Shown here piece after piece: positions 1 through 10,695 of a stretch of 64,000 nucleotides of DNA; the first letter of the stretch is position 1; the number at the start of each line of letters is the position of its first letter. This stretch comes from Pseudisothecium myosuroides (Eukaryota > Streptophyta > Bryopsida > Hypnales > Lembophyllaceae). The DNA lies in NCBI GenBank assembly GCA_951799445.1, contig OX637288.1, positions 250,501 through 314,500 of the forward strand, in the 5' to 3' direction. The notes beneath the pieces are model-generated. The model did no database searches, was not told the DNA's origin, and worked only from the letters and a program-made list of their open reading frames with translations. The position numbers and the translations under genes were made by a program.

Positions 1-1021
1 ATTTCTTTTCCTATTTCTAACACAATGGTCTTCCGGATTCCAATCCGGATCTATCCCTTTCCGGTTTCCGATTTGATCCGGATTCCGCGTCTCACTTCTT
101 AACTGCGACCGGTTTTCTACTCCCCTGTTTTATCCTCAAGGTGTCCGCATTTGATCTTTAGAGGAGTAGGAACGCACCACTCATAGACATCTATTTCTCT
201 GCACAAAACTTCATACTAAACAATCCTAACCGAGTTTTTATTGTAGAATAGAGAAAGTAATAATCCTCACAATTCCCCGGGTAGCTTGCCCGGAAAACAG
301 GTCACTCAGAATTGCCTCCTTCCGCTTCTACTACAACGACAGATCAAGACAGCCGGATTTGAAAGAGATTCGTACATCTATCTACCAAACTGATCCTATG
401 ATTGGCAGACCTTCCGGTGAGTGGGGATTTTCCGCTGGCGGTCGCTTATCTCCGCTCGGAACCCTCCCTGGATTCCGGACTCGCATCCGCACCACTCCTT
501 AGAACCGGATCACCGTTACGGCAATTTAAAGGTACCACGCTCAAGTCCTTACTCACAAGTCTAGTAAAGTTTCCTCACAAACTTATTCGCTCAAATCAGG
601 TCCTACTAATTCTCAATCCGGATTCCTCCTCACCCGCCCTCTCTCACACTTTTGACACTTCATAAACGACTCAAGAAAATGCACACATAGCCAGAAATCC
701 GAATGTCCACTTAGTGGCTCAGATTAGAGAAAAGAGAATATGAACATAACCTAATGCACATAAAATGGGCAAGGATGGAATGAGAGGGCAACAAGCTGCC
801 CTCCACTTAAAAACTCAAACAAAAAGCCAAAAAGGGCACACCTGAAATCCAAATGACCAATCAGCAACTAACCGTAATATCCGGAAAGTTCAAAGTCAAC
901 TACTCCTACGAATCCGGAACCGGGCCCATGCACGGAAAATCCGCTCCAGATTCAAAATCCTAACTACTGCAAACATACTAACTAACTACTTTCTTCGCTT
1001 TGATTTCTTCGAGCTGCTACT
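1..1021 (-). mobile_element. Truncated family C-like LTR, 3' part
   Basis: By eye this stretch aligns in order with the part of the family C solo LTR downstream of its ORF (about 24900-25790). Shared blocks include the Ccc-tgttttaccctca-like segment, the 'ctactacaacgac' segment and the 'ctggcggt-gcttatctccgc' segment. It enters from outside the window and stops at 1021, where the TG of a family B LTR begins. Orientation is minus, judged from the ORF tail at 986-1021. It is an old, more diverged relative of the 24654 copy. Confidence 0.7.
986..1021 (-). pseudogene. C-terminal stub of the LTR-resident ORF (family C type)
   Basis: On the minus strand the frame ends in a serine run followed by a lysine/arginine tail (SSSSKKSKRRK, then TAG at 986-988). 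It matches in position and character the tail KKAKRNK-stop of the family C ORF at 25771. The remainder of the ORF is cut off by the family B LTR that begins at 1022. It is a relic that shows where the B sequence landed. Confidence 0.55.
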
Positions 1022-1549
1022 TGTGGGCGCAAGATTACCCACCCTTGGTAATAAAACGAACACCGACCAGGTTCTATGCCTTTATCCACATTTTTTAATA
1101 TATGTGGGTGATGTGAGCGCGGTCCACTGTGCCTTCCAAGCAATGGATCTTTTTTGCTAACGTTTCCTAAGTTTCGTGGATGGCAGCGAATAATTAGTAA
1201 TGCATGTAGTAACTCACAAGTTAACTGCAATGTTCAGAGTGTTGGTGAAATCCTAACTCCCTAACTATCTATCCTATGTCGAGGGTCGACTGAGTAGTGG
1301 GTGCCATTTATAATGTCCCTAACTACGTAAAAAGAGGAACCCCTATGTTCCTTCCATGAACCCCTAAGACTATCTTGGGTTTCTAAGACTCCACCTAGAA
1401 GTTCTACTTTTTAAAGCTGCCTCTACCGTTCCAACTTCGGAATGTGACTCTAGATTTATTTCTTTAACTTGGTTCTTAACTACTGACTTGTGCTCGGTGT
1501 TTTGACTTTTAATTCTAGGTTTCTATTCCTAACTTAACTCTAAGATTTA

Positions 1550-1735
1550 CCCTTGAATTTTAACTCTATGTTTTAACTTTTAACTCTAAGTTTTTACTCC
1601 TAAAGTAACTCTAAACTCTACCCTTGAATTTTAACTCTATGTTTTAACTTTTAACTCTAAGTTTTTACTCCTAAAGTAACTCTAAACTCTACCCTTGAAT
1701 TTTAACTCTATGTTTTAACTTTTAACTCTAAGGTT
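1550..1735. repeat. 71-bp tandem repeat in a C/T-rich tract
   Basis: The segment beginning 'cccttgaattttaactc' recurs at about 1550, 1621 and 1692, a 71-bp period. It lies inside a longer strand-asymmetric tract (about 1400-2400) made of 'taactct' and 'ttttaact' words. A similar C/T-rich tract occupies about 10850-11830 of the second family B copy. Confidence 0.75.
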
Positions 1736-3187
1736 TGACTCTACGTTTTCACTTTTACTCTAGAGTTTTTCTACTTCCAACAACTAACTCTAATTTTAAC
1801 TTCTACCTCTAACTTTTAACTTCTACCTTTAGCTTTTCACTCTAACTTTTTACTCCCCAATTAAAACTAAAGTTTAACCTTTAAATTTAATCTTAATCTT
1901 TTGACTTTTGACTTTTGACTTTCTACTTCCAGTTTTAACCCTATCGTTTTAATCCTAGATGAACTCTAAATGTTACTCCAAGTTTTGACTTCTATTTTCC
2001 TCCTCTATTCCTAACTCAAAAATCTACTTCCTAAGTTGATTTTCAATTCTACTGTTGACCTCTACTTTCTACTCTAATTTTTGACTCCCTAAAGTTAGCT
2101 CTAGATTTTGACCTCAGAAGTTCATCTTAAAAAAGTAAAAGTGTAAGTTGATTCTAATTCTAACTGCTAATTACTCCATAATTTTAATCCTAAATTCTCC
2201 TTCTAATTTAAACCTAATTTCCGTCCATGGTTCTTTTCGGATGAAATTTTATTCAAAATTCCTCCGTCCTACCCCCTATCGCTTAACTTAGCCTAACGCG
2301 TTCAGTTTACAGTCAAATCTTAATTATAAGCTGTTTTCGGAAACCTCTCTTTCTAATCTATCAACTTTTGAATCTAAACTTCTAATCTACACTAATCTCG
2401 GATGCTAATCACGCTCTAAGGGCAGATTAGGAAAATAAATGCTAATTAGGAAGAAACATCAAAGATTAAATAAAAAACTCACCTCTTCACTACCGGTGTC
2501 GGAAATGACTTCGTCCACGTCCACGTGTACATCCTCACGCTCCATGGTAGTCTTTGGCTTTGTTTTGAATTTTTTCCAAGCTCACCGCTTATTGAGAAAA
2601 TATTACAATTTTGATGATCTAAACTCCCTCTTTCCCTTCCTCCTTTCTTTTCTTTCTTCCTCTCTCTTCTACACTAGCACTATTCCACCTAAGCTTTTAT
2701 GAGTCTTACACTATGGTTTCAAACTACGAGAAGGGTTTAAATGTTCTTCCTACCCTCTTACGCAACCTTGCTTTGTGTCATCCTAATCCTCCTCCCAACG
2801 GTTGCAAGGAGTTCTTCTAGATTTCCTACCTAATCTCCTAAATAGGCACTATTCATCGTCTCTCTCTCTTCCACTCCTATAACACATCCATCTCCCTAAT
2901 TTCCTTCCATTGTGTGTAGGTGTGACTGGTGATGCAGGTTGAACCGGATGTTTTTTACAGGTGGCGCGTGGAATGGCAACCTCTATTTCTCCCTCCTCCC
3001 TCCTCCCTTTTGTATTTTTAGCCCTAGTCCTACTTCAACCCCACTTAGCACAAAATTAGTCCAACATGCTTTTGGTTTGGTTTGCCTTTGTTTGTGTTCG
3101 GGTTTGGGGAGAACCAAAAATAATAAAAAAAACGAGAGAATCCAAAATTTGGAGAGGAGCCCAAATGGCCCTAGCCTCCCCTGCTGG

Positions 3188-3302
3188 ACTGAGAGCCTGC
3201 TGTACCGAGAGAGCCTGCTGTACCAGGAGAGCTGTTGTACCGGAGAGCTGCTGTACCGGGAGAGCTGCTGTACCGGAGAGCTGCTGTACCGGGAGAGCTG
3301 TT
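3188..3302. repeat. 17-18-bp GC-rich tandem repeat
   Basis: About seven imperfect copies of 'gagagctgctgtaccgg' stand head to tail. They are followed at 3395-3515 by about 33-bp units built on 'gttggctggctcg'. Short ORFs across this stretch exist only because the unit length keeps a frame open. The matching position in the 10696 copy (12560-12720) holds a different 'ctggggctccgg' repeat. Confidence 0.8.
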
Positions 3303-3932
3303 GGCCCTCCGGCTGGCTGACCTTCCCAGCTGGCTGGCTGGGAGGTCGGCCAAAAAATTTTAATTATTATTTTTTTTTTTTTTCGGTTATGGTTGCTGGT
3401 TCTACTTGTTGGCTGGCTCGTTTGCTGGTCTAATGTTGGCTGGCTCGTTATGCTGGTCTGATGTTGGCTGGCTCGTATGCTGGTTCTGATGTTGGCTGGC
3501 CGTATGCTGGTTCTGGAACTCGATTTCTGACTAAGGCTAAAAAGACTGAAAATTTGGCTAAAGCTAAATAAAAAGACTAGATTCTTGCTAACCTAGGGGG
3601 GGATAGAACTTTGGGGGGTGCTAGATCTACTAAGATTTTTGGGATACAACTAACTAAATAAAACTTTGGGGAACCACTAAACTCTCTTAAACTTTGGGAA
3701 ATGACTAAACTTTATTAAGTGCCAAGGAACCTACATATCTTGGAAGCTAAACTCTAGAGGTTTCAACAAAGGTCTTGGAAACTAGACTTTGGATCTAAAC
3801 ACAGGGGAGGTGCAAAGCTTCGCCGTGAAATTGGTTTTAACACCAACTTTAGGACTTCTAGACTCCCCGGGGGTTCAAAGCTCCGCCGTCTACACTTTTA
3901 ACATACGCTTTAGGACTTCTACTTTGTTACTA

Positions 3933-4260
3933 GTTCAGAGCTTTGCCGTTCCCAAGGGGGGTCCACACACTGAGAGAGACTTTAGAAGAGGGAAAAGCTA
4001 AATTTTTAAAGAAAACAACCACACATGAGTTCAAAGCTTCGCCGTCCCGGAGAGGGGTCCAGAGAGTGAGAGAGACTTTAGAAGAGGGAAAAGCTAAACT
4101 TTTAAGGAAAACAACCACACGTGAGTTCAAAGCTTCGCCGTCCCAGAGGGGGGTCCACACAGTGAGAGAGACTTTAGAAGAGGGAAAAGCTAAACTTTTA
4201 AAGAAAACAACCACACGTGAATTCAAAGCTTCGCCATCCCGGAGGGGGGTCCACTCAACA
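3933..4260. repeat. 96-bp tandem repeat in family B LTR
   Basis: Units begin at 3933, 4029, 4125 and 4221, a constant 96-bp period; the last is partial. Each unit holds 'ttcaaagcttcgccgtc', a G-run plus 'gtccaca', 'agagactttagaagagg' and 'aaaacaaccacacgtga'. The equivalent place in the 36591-38858 copy carries a 93-bp version, so the array has been re-expanded separately. Confidence 0.9.
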
Positions 4261-4348
4261 AGGAGAAGGTTAGATGAGGGTGTAAGAAAAAACACAAAGA
4301 GAAATACACAAGTTAGACCACGTGGCAATACAAAGCTCACACGCTAAA

Positions 4349-4390
4349 GGCCCCCCAAAGCGGCATCGCCAAGGTACGGTGGGGGGTGAC
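4349..4390 (-). promoter_or_regulatory. Conserved GC-rich hairpin block in family B LTR
   Basis: A 42-bp block has CCCCCC (4351-4356) able to pair with GGGGGG (4381-4386), and GGC/GCC inside (4362-4370). It is almost unchanged in all four family B copies (4349, 13177, 19580, 37216), although surrounding sequence drifts and differs in length. On the sense (minus) strand it lies about 310-350 nt downstream of the TATA box, so it would sit in the transcript leader. The role is unknown; an RNA structural signal is an inference. Confidence 0.5.
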
Positions 4391-4697
4391 TTTAGGATTA
4401 GTGCAAGATACAAAAAAAGGACTCTTAAACTTCACAAGTTAGATCACAACACGTACAAGAGGGAGAGAGAGGCTCTCCACTCACAACAAAATACCAAAAA
4501 CTTTACAAGAGAGTACACAAAGCAAGGTAGAAGGACCCCCAAGGACCTTCAAAGCTTGAAAATAAAAAACAATGGAGCCAAAAGTGCTCCGAAAACACCG
4601 TAGAGGTTTTTGGCTTTAAACGCCAAAATATCCAAAATAACTTGGACCCACGGACCCAAAACAAGAATTGGGGGTGTTCTAGAGAGAGAAATGGGGC

Positions 4698-4707
4698 CCT
4701 TATATAG
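4698..4707 (-). promoter_or_regulatory. TATA box of family B LTR
   Basis: The minus strand reads CTATATAAGG in a conserved setting (ggaaacc before, gccc after). The same position has a TATA-like word in the other copies: 19263-19272 (identical), 13495-13504 (cctataaaag) and 37562-37571. It lies well downstream of the LTR ORF and is therefore a candidate promoter for the genomic transcript rather than for the ORF. Confidence 0.6.
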
Positions 4708-5986
4708 GTTTCCAAGGGCTCACCTCTCCCTTTAGAGTTCTAAGGTAACCTTATCAACGGGGATTTTCATCCTCATCCTCAAAGATTTTCATCCTCATCC
4801 TCAAAGATTTTCATCCTACATCCTAAATTTCTACTTCTACCATCTATGCTGGACCAACATCCTAACTTTTGGAGATTAGCTCCAATCGCCGAACGGATTG
4901 CGCCGTTGGATCCAGAACGCCGTGTTTAGTCCTAGACCCCTCTACCCCCCGCATCGAGGCCAAAAACCCATCGTAGGCTAATTTAGTTTTAAAAACCAAA
5001 TCGTGGTAAAATCCTAGATCTTGGGGGTCTCCTATTTTGAGAAATGTGAATAGCCTAGGGTCTCCGGTAGGTGCGAGAGAGTCGGGAAGGACTTTTGGTT
5101 GACTTCGTTTCGCCATCGTATGGGCCCGGAATGCCGGTCAACGTGGCGGGGACCCCGCCACGTGGTTAATTCCCGAGGAATCTCGCCGGTTCGGGTACTT
5201 GCCGCTATCGGAATGTCGTGAAACTTCACGGAGCGCATTATTAACATAAAACAAGCTAGTCTAATTTTTAGTGAGATTTTATTGTAACCTGGGTAATTTC
5301 CATGAAATTCCCGTTGGAGGTTAGGAGGGTTGACCACCCGGAAAAAGGTTCTTCTGCAAGTCGGAAGATGCCGGGAATTTTCATGTGACCTCTCAGGGAG
5401 TCGCATGAAAGACGTGCGGGTGTGTTTCCGTACCTGGCACGATTGGTCAATGGAGATTCAAAACTGGCCATCTCCTCGAATTAGCGACGATGTGGGAATC
5501 TTCTGCAGGTGGAGGAATCTTGGCGAATCGATTTCGCCGTTGGACTCCTGGCATGGGATTCACCCTAGAACACCATCCTTGGGCTATAGATTCCTCCACG
5601 GGCCCAGTCTTGCGTGAGTGGCTCCTACATGCTATCAATCGAGATTTCGGGAATCCGTCGATCTAATGGGGAATTCTAAATCTAACTCTGGGATCCGACC
5701 TAGTGGCCTCGCTGTGGATCCCTCGGACCGACCTAGCCATGAATCGCCACATTCATGGTGGGATTTAGCCCTTTTGGGGCTGTGTGACTTGAATCCTCCA
5801 AATCTAACCTTTTCGTTATTTCTATACTATTTTTAGGCAAGGTTTGGGGGATTCTAAGTAAAAAACACAAATCTAGACCAAATATTATAATGGGTATGAC
5901 ACAACCCTATTTCGGTTCTACACTCTTTTTATGAATTTTTCTATACTTTTATCAACTTTAAATTGCAAATTTCCAAAAAAATAATT

Positions 5987-7621
5987 CTACGAGTCCCAAG
6001 TGACAAATTGGGAGCTCACACTACTCGGCCCTGCAGGTGGTTTCCTGCTCGTTTTCGGTGGAGTGGACTTTGTTGCAGCCCGGGTCGGAATCTTCCGCTT
6101 GATCGGCGGCGGGTCGTCATCCGAGGCCGTCTCATCCCCGGAAGTGAATTCCCCCTTCTCGGACTCCTGGATCATCTCCACTCTGGTATCTCTCTCTGGT
6201 GAATCGTCCAGCTGAATCGGTGTTGTATTCTTCTTGGGCGATACCTTCTGCATATGAGGGAAGTCGACTGGATTGGTCCAAGTCGAGTTTGACAAGGCCC
6301 CCATCCGGTGGATTAAATCGCTCCGGACGGATGTTCCGGATGTCGAAACGGTACTCCCTGCTACTACCGGAATAGACTGGATACTCCTTGTTTGGCCCAA
6401 CTTAGTAGCCTTCATCTGGATCCGTGTCTGACTTGAAGTAGGTCTTGGGGATGGCTGTAGACCGATCCCTGGCCCCGGCTTCTGGGGCGTCTTCAACAAG
6501 TCGACGTTGGGCAGCTCCGAAAAGTGGGTGAAGTCCAAGGGCTTATTTGGGTCGAGGTGCCCCAACAATTGCGACATCTCCTTCAAAATTCCTTCCATCC
6601 GGGCCTGGAAGTCCACCAAGATAGTTACCACCTTGGACCCGGATAAGTGGCCTGTGCCACTCAGCTGATTGCTGAAGAGTCGGGATTTGATCACAGCTTC
6701 CGAGGGCTGCTCCACCAACTGTGTTCCGACGTCGAAGAAGTCAGACTGCAGTTCCGATCCCGGGGGCTGACTCGGCTCTCCTTTTTCTGGGGTCGACTGT
6801 TCCACCCTCGAGTTCGGATCGGTCGACTTCCTTCTCTTCTCCCGCTTGTCGACCAGGTCCTGCTGCTACTGTTCTTCTTCATCGTCTTCGTCTTCTTCTT
6901 CTTCCTCCTCCTCTCCCTCGATTGGAGTATCCGGTGGAATTTCGTGCGTGAGACCATACTTAACTATTTCTAATCCGGTGTTGTAAATCACCACCTCTTC
7001 ACCAGTCAGCACCTCCTGATGGTGGTACAGGTGAAACAGGTACGGACTGAGAAGACTCGGCTTCCCCTTCCCTACGTGCAACACCAGTTTCTTCACTATA
7101 CCTGCTAGGACTTTCCCCCAGTGGACTACCTTATCTTCTAAATCCCCAAAGATAGTGTTGGCCACCGTAACCGTAACTCGGGTGGGCTTTTCCGGATACA
7201 GGATCGGAATCAAAAATTCCAACACCTGTTTCTACCTAGTGTCCTTACAGTCACTCACGGGGTATCCGTCTTTAGTGGTAATTGGATTACGAAACTTTCC
7301 TATGCTGTACTTTTCTACCCGAGAACCTAATCCGGACCCGTTCTTCTCGAACCTGTATACGTCAGTCCATACATCCGCCGTCCATGCTCCGGGTTGGCCT
7401 CTCACAGTCAACTCAAACTGATTTGGGACCCCGGAGATCAGCTGCTCCAGCATCTCCGGGTCCTTAACATTCCACGGCCGGTGGATCAAGCCTACGCACC
7501 CCATCCGGGTCAGATCTGTCTCTAACTCCTTCCGGTGAGTTGGGTCGGTGGGAATAGCCGGTCTAACTATCCGAGCTGTGACTGAAGGCCGACGCGCTAT
7601 TGGGTTGCTAGACTCCGCCAT
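5987..7621 (-). pseudogene. LTR-resident ORF, family B (two in-frame TAG codons)
   Basis: One reading frame of 544 codons runs from an ATG at 7621 to TAG at 5987. It is broken only by TAG at 7232-7234 and TAG at 6866-6868; both breaks leave the frame unchanged. The N-terminal two fifths matches the family A and C ORFs. Shared signatures include GC-GLI-RPW, a YPEKPTR-T-TVANTIFG stretch and LSPYLFHLYH. An acidic run (EEEEEEE..DEDDEEE) follows, then a basic and serine/proline-rich C-terminal half with KRK and KPP motifs. It has no retroviral protease, RT or integrase motif and no zinc knuckle. The layout loosely recalls the plant retrotransposon ORF1 proteins (Athila ORF-1 type), but I cannot confirm homology. 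A TTAAA promoter-like word lies about 150 bp upstream, shared with family C. Confidence 0.75.
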
Positions 7622-8091
7622 AGTTCACGGACACCAACCACTAAATCCGGTGCAATCGGCACCGACCTCACCCGTCTCTCCCTGTCGCGATCTCTAACTT
7701 ACCACTCTTTCTCTCAGCTAAGTGCGTAAGACAATCAACAAAGTGAAGAATGAGGAAGATTAGGTCTGGCGACGGTTTAAGTACTAGTCGAGCTGCCGAC
7801 CGTTCTCCTTGGTGAACGGAAAGAGGTCCGTTCCCGTAACGGTTCCCTAGCGGCGTAGGTCGGATACCTATTCCGTAGCTCGTTCCGATCCGACCTAACT
7901 CGGATGTAAGATCCGCTTCTGTCTCGAAAGAACCCGATTTAAAGGATCTGGAATCTCGGATTCTAACTATCCGGAATTTATCTATATCCGGATCTAATTT
8001 CTTACTTCATATCAAAGTTTTGAAATTTTTGACTAACTCCTACCCTATTTCTAAGCTACATCTCTCCCTTATGAGTTTCCGTGCTCCCACA

Positions 8092-9221
8092 GTCACTATG
8101 AGAGTGATGAAGAGGTACCTTCCATAGCAAGATTTCTAGATGGAAGCTGCCTTCTAAGCACCGAATCGCTTTTGGCAAACAAGGAGGACACCAATGTTAC
8201 ACTAGCAACTGAAATTGGGATTACGGTTGTAGCTGGTACGTCTGAAAGAGGGGTGGTGCTTAGTACGGAAAAGTCACCATTAGCGGCAGTGGCCCATTTA
8301 GAAGAAAATGACGAACGAAAAGATGAAGACCAAGTGAATGTGGACAATACAATGTTGGAGTCTGGAGGAAGATTGAGGAGCAATCGTACTGAGGAACAAA
8401 GTACCGTGGATCCTACCACGCAACTACCGGTGAACAATGTAGTTTCACAGTTGATAGAAAGCGGAAGCCGGAACATGCTACACACTGGTGAAGGCATGAA
8501 AGAAAGCATGCCAATCACCCTAAAATCGCCACGTAGGAATCATCCAGCACCTCCATGAGTACTATTCAGTACGAAAAGTACCACTGTATTAGGTTCAAGA
8601 AGTTCTGAATTTGAAATGCGGACTTCCAACATATCTTCAATCCGTATTCATGAAGATAATGTGACATTGGATGCCGTGTTCAAGAAAAGAGGTTTTCCAC
8701 TTCAATCATCTATGAAGCCATCAAACGTGAAATTGAAATCTTTGAATGAAGTACATGGATGCAGCACCGAGGGGCAACAAACAAGAAAAACAATGTTGGA
8801 GGAATCTATTGAAGCAAAGAGAAAACGAGTGATGGAGCCGTTGGTTATATCCCCAAAGAAGAAAGCAAACTCTTTTTGATAGACGTGAAAACCTCCTCTT
8901 AATAGACGTGAGCGAAATGCGGTACTTCCTCTTACAAAACCAGAAGCGGTTGATTGTCTTCGACAACGCATAGGAAAATTTTTAATTCAAGTGAAAAAAG
9001 ATAAGAAGATGGGCAAGTCAAAGAGAGCTTCTACATCTAAGAAAGTGCTTAAAAATAGGGGTGGAAGTCAATTATCTTCTTCAGACGACGAAGATGACAC
9101 GTTTAACAGTGAAGACGACGAACTTCAATCAAATGAATATAGTAGCAGGGCAAAGGTGAAAGGAGACATTGATTACTACCCTGTGAAATCCAATCGTAGA
9201 AAAGGCTCAAACGAAGGGTAG
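8092..9221 (+). pseudogene. C-terminal region of an unrecognised transposon protein
   Basis: The frame is already open at the LTR junction (8094) and runs to TGA at 8556-8558. It reopens in the same frame to 8879, passes a damaged patch with three stops (8877-8890), and continues to 9221. The residues are low-complexity: SPRRN, SIEAKRKR and SPKKK, a lysine-rich KKDKK-KSKRAS stretch, then an acidic SSSDDEDD patch. This looks like the nuclear, unstructured tail of a larger protein whose front was removed by the family B LTR. I do not recognise the family. Confidence 0.5.
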
Positions 9222-9608
9222 TTCGTAAAGAAGGTGTTTAAAGGCAAAAAGTTGAAGAGACAAGACTTCAACTATTGTGTGCAAGCATTGATCCCTAGTA
9301 GAGTAGTAGAGTAAGTAGAGTAGTAGATTAGAACTCTAGAAGTTCAGAACTAGTTTGCATGTTTATGTTTGAAAATGTATTGAAATCTTTAAGTTTATTA
9401 CATTCCATTGAAAGTGAAATTCAAAAAATGTTCCTTGTGTATTCTTTGATTTTTTATTTTCAAGTATTCAACAACATATTTTTGAAAGCAACATACCTCA
9501 AAAACACCAAAAAGTAACCTACTACTTGCAACAAAATAAAAATGTATTTATACGAATATAACTCAAAGTACTCAACCATAAAATACTAAAATCGCTCGTC
9601 CGCCCGAC

Positions 9609-9732
9609 CGTCCGACAGCCCGACCCCCGGACGGCGACTGGACACCGTCCGCGCACGTCCGCAGCGTCCATTGTAACCGGTTGTCCGGTTTTCGGACGCG
9701 ATTTTTGAAAAAACGAACATCCGAGACAACCC
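9609..9732 (-). repeat. Transposon terminal inverted repeat, left copy
   Basis: Read inward on the minus strand from 9732 it starts CAGGGTTGTCTCGGATG. It pairs with the repeat that starts at 14218. The two tips differ at about a dozen sites, and the right one has an extra 12 bp or so (gtccagacgacc). The adjoining arms, in contrast, are essentially identical. Confidence 0.75.
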
Positions 9733-10695
9733 TGCTTTTGTGTGCATGGATTTCTCATCTGTAGTGCTTTTCAGAACTGTTGAAAGGAGGAATATGGATG
9801 GAATGTAATACGTTGACCATATTTAGTGTCATAGGACATAGGAAGACTCTGAAGTCATGTATTAGTGCTTTGATGTCACGTATGATTATTTTGAAGTTCA
9901 ATAGGAGTGCTTGTAAGTGCAATATGAGTATAGTGAAGTCTGTTGTGAGTTCTTTCAAGTTTGGTATAGTACTTTGAATTTGAGTATGAGTAATTCCGAG
10001 TGTAGTATGAATAACTGTGGACTTTGGCATTAGTACTTAGAAGTCCATTGTGATCAGATCAAGTGAAGGTAGTTTAAATGGAAATTGAGTACTTGTTATT
10101 TGAAGTACTAAGACCTTACTATTGGGGTCCACTGTAATGGACAATTCTAGTACAGTGATTGAGATTGACTAAGTTGGGTAAGTCTGTAGGACTTTAGGTT
10201 GGACATCTTAGAGTGAACATGTACTAGTTTTGACTTCCTTGTAGTTTTGTGCTTTTGTAGACGCAATTCTTCATTCAGTTTGCAATTTATGGAGTGAAAA
10301 ATTAAAAAAACAAAATTTTGGGGTCAAATTTCAGTCAATTAGATCTCAATCAATAAAAATCCAAAACTCGTGAAACTTGTAACATGTGATTCTTGTCAAG
10401 ATGTACATTCTTCCTATAAAAAGAAATGGGATATTTTAACTTCTCACAAAAAAAAAAATTTTCCATTGAAATTTCATTCAATTAATAATAGGTTTAAATA
10501 TAGTCCATTTAAAGTGAAATTACACATAAGGGTAGAATTCCTTTTGTACAACAACATGTCTAAATTTCACTTTAAAATTCCAATTTCTCAATTTATAAGA
10601 GCAATTTTTAGGGTGGCCAACTACTTTTGGGAGTCACTTTACTTGCTCTTTCTACCTACTTAAATTGCCTCTTCACCAAATTTGCTTTAGCCAAT
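9733..10695. other. Unassigned spacer inside the palindrome
   Basis: The stretch has a G/T-biased plus strand (9780-10260: repeated 'agtgc', 'gaagt', 'gtatag' words) and then becomes A/T-rich. I see no convincing coding frame, TIR or LTR feature. It separates the left transposon end from the second family B copy. Confidence 0.5.

Larger units (their letters stand above)
1022..8091 (-). mobile_element. Family B LTR, about 7.07 kb, ORF-bearing
   Basis: Read on the minus strand it starts TGTGGGAGCACG at 8091 and ends GCGCCCACA at 1022. That gives TG...CA termini and a 9-bp terminal inverted repeat with one mismatch. A second copy starts with the same motif at 10696. In minus order it holds an upstream promoter-like region, the interrupted ORF (7621-5987), about 1.3 kb of spacer, a TATA box (4698-4707), a GC-rich hairpin block, 96-bp tandem repeats, and a pyrimidine-rich non-coding tail. 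Flanks do not form a target duplication (ctact left, gtcac right), so the copy is rearranged or recombinant. Seven kilobases is very long for an LTR; a LARD-like element is an alternative reading. Confidence 0.6.
4251..9608. repeat. Left arm of 5.36-kb inverted repeat
   Basis: Coordinates map onto the right arm as x to 23970 minus x. The mapping holds without an indel from at least 4322 to 9221, because every frame pair matches exactly. I saw a single substitution in the translated parts (near 8746, A versus G). The outer limit is set by the family A retrotransposon that interrupts the right arm at 19721. At the inner limit (about 9608) divergence jumps to roughly 10%. Confidence 0.95.
8092..9732 (+). 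mobile_element. 3' part of a DNA transposon (left copy)
   Basis: It begins where the family B LTR ends (8091) and finishes with GAGACAACCCTG at 9721-9732, the mirror image of CAGGGTTGTCTC at 14218. The terminal 130 bp is rich in cggac/ggtcggg words, a subterminal repeat pattern typical of cut-and-paste elements. CAGGG termini suggest hAT, but no transposase core is present to prove it. The 5' part of the transposon, including any catalytic domain, is not in the window. Confidence 0.55.

Noticed and set aside
3066..3353. Overlapping ORFs in three frames with repeated CCTGRA-like units
   Set aside because: Produced by the 17-18-bp tandem repeat, which is open in several frames.
9733..9745. Extension of the transposon end by 'cttttg' matching 'caaaaag' before 14218
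   Set aside because: Six or seven A/T-rich bases are too few to move the terminus beyond CAGGG.
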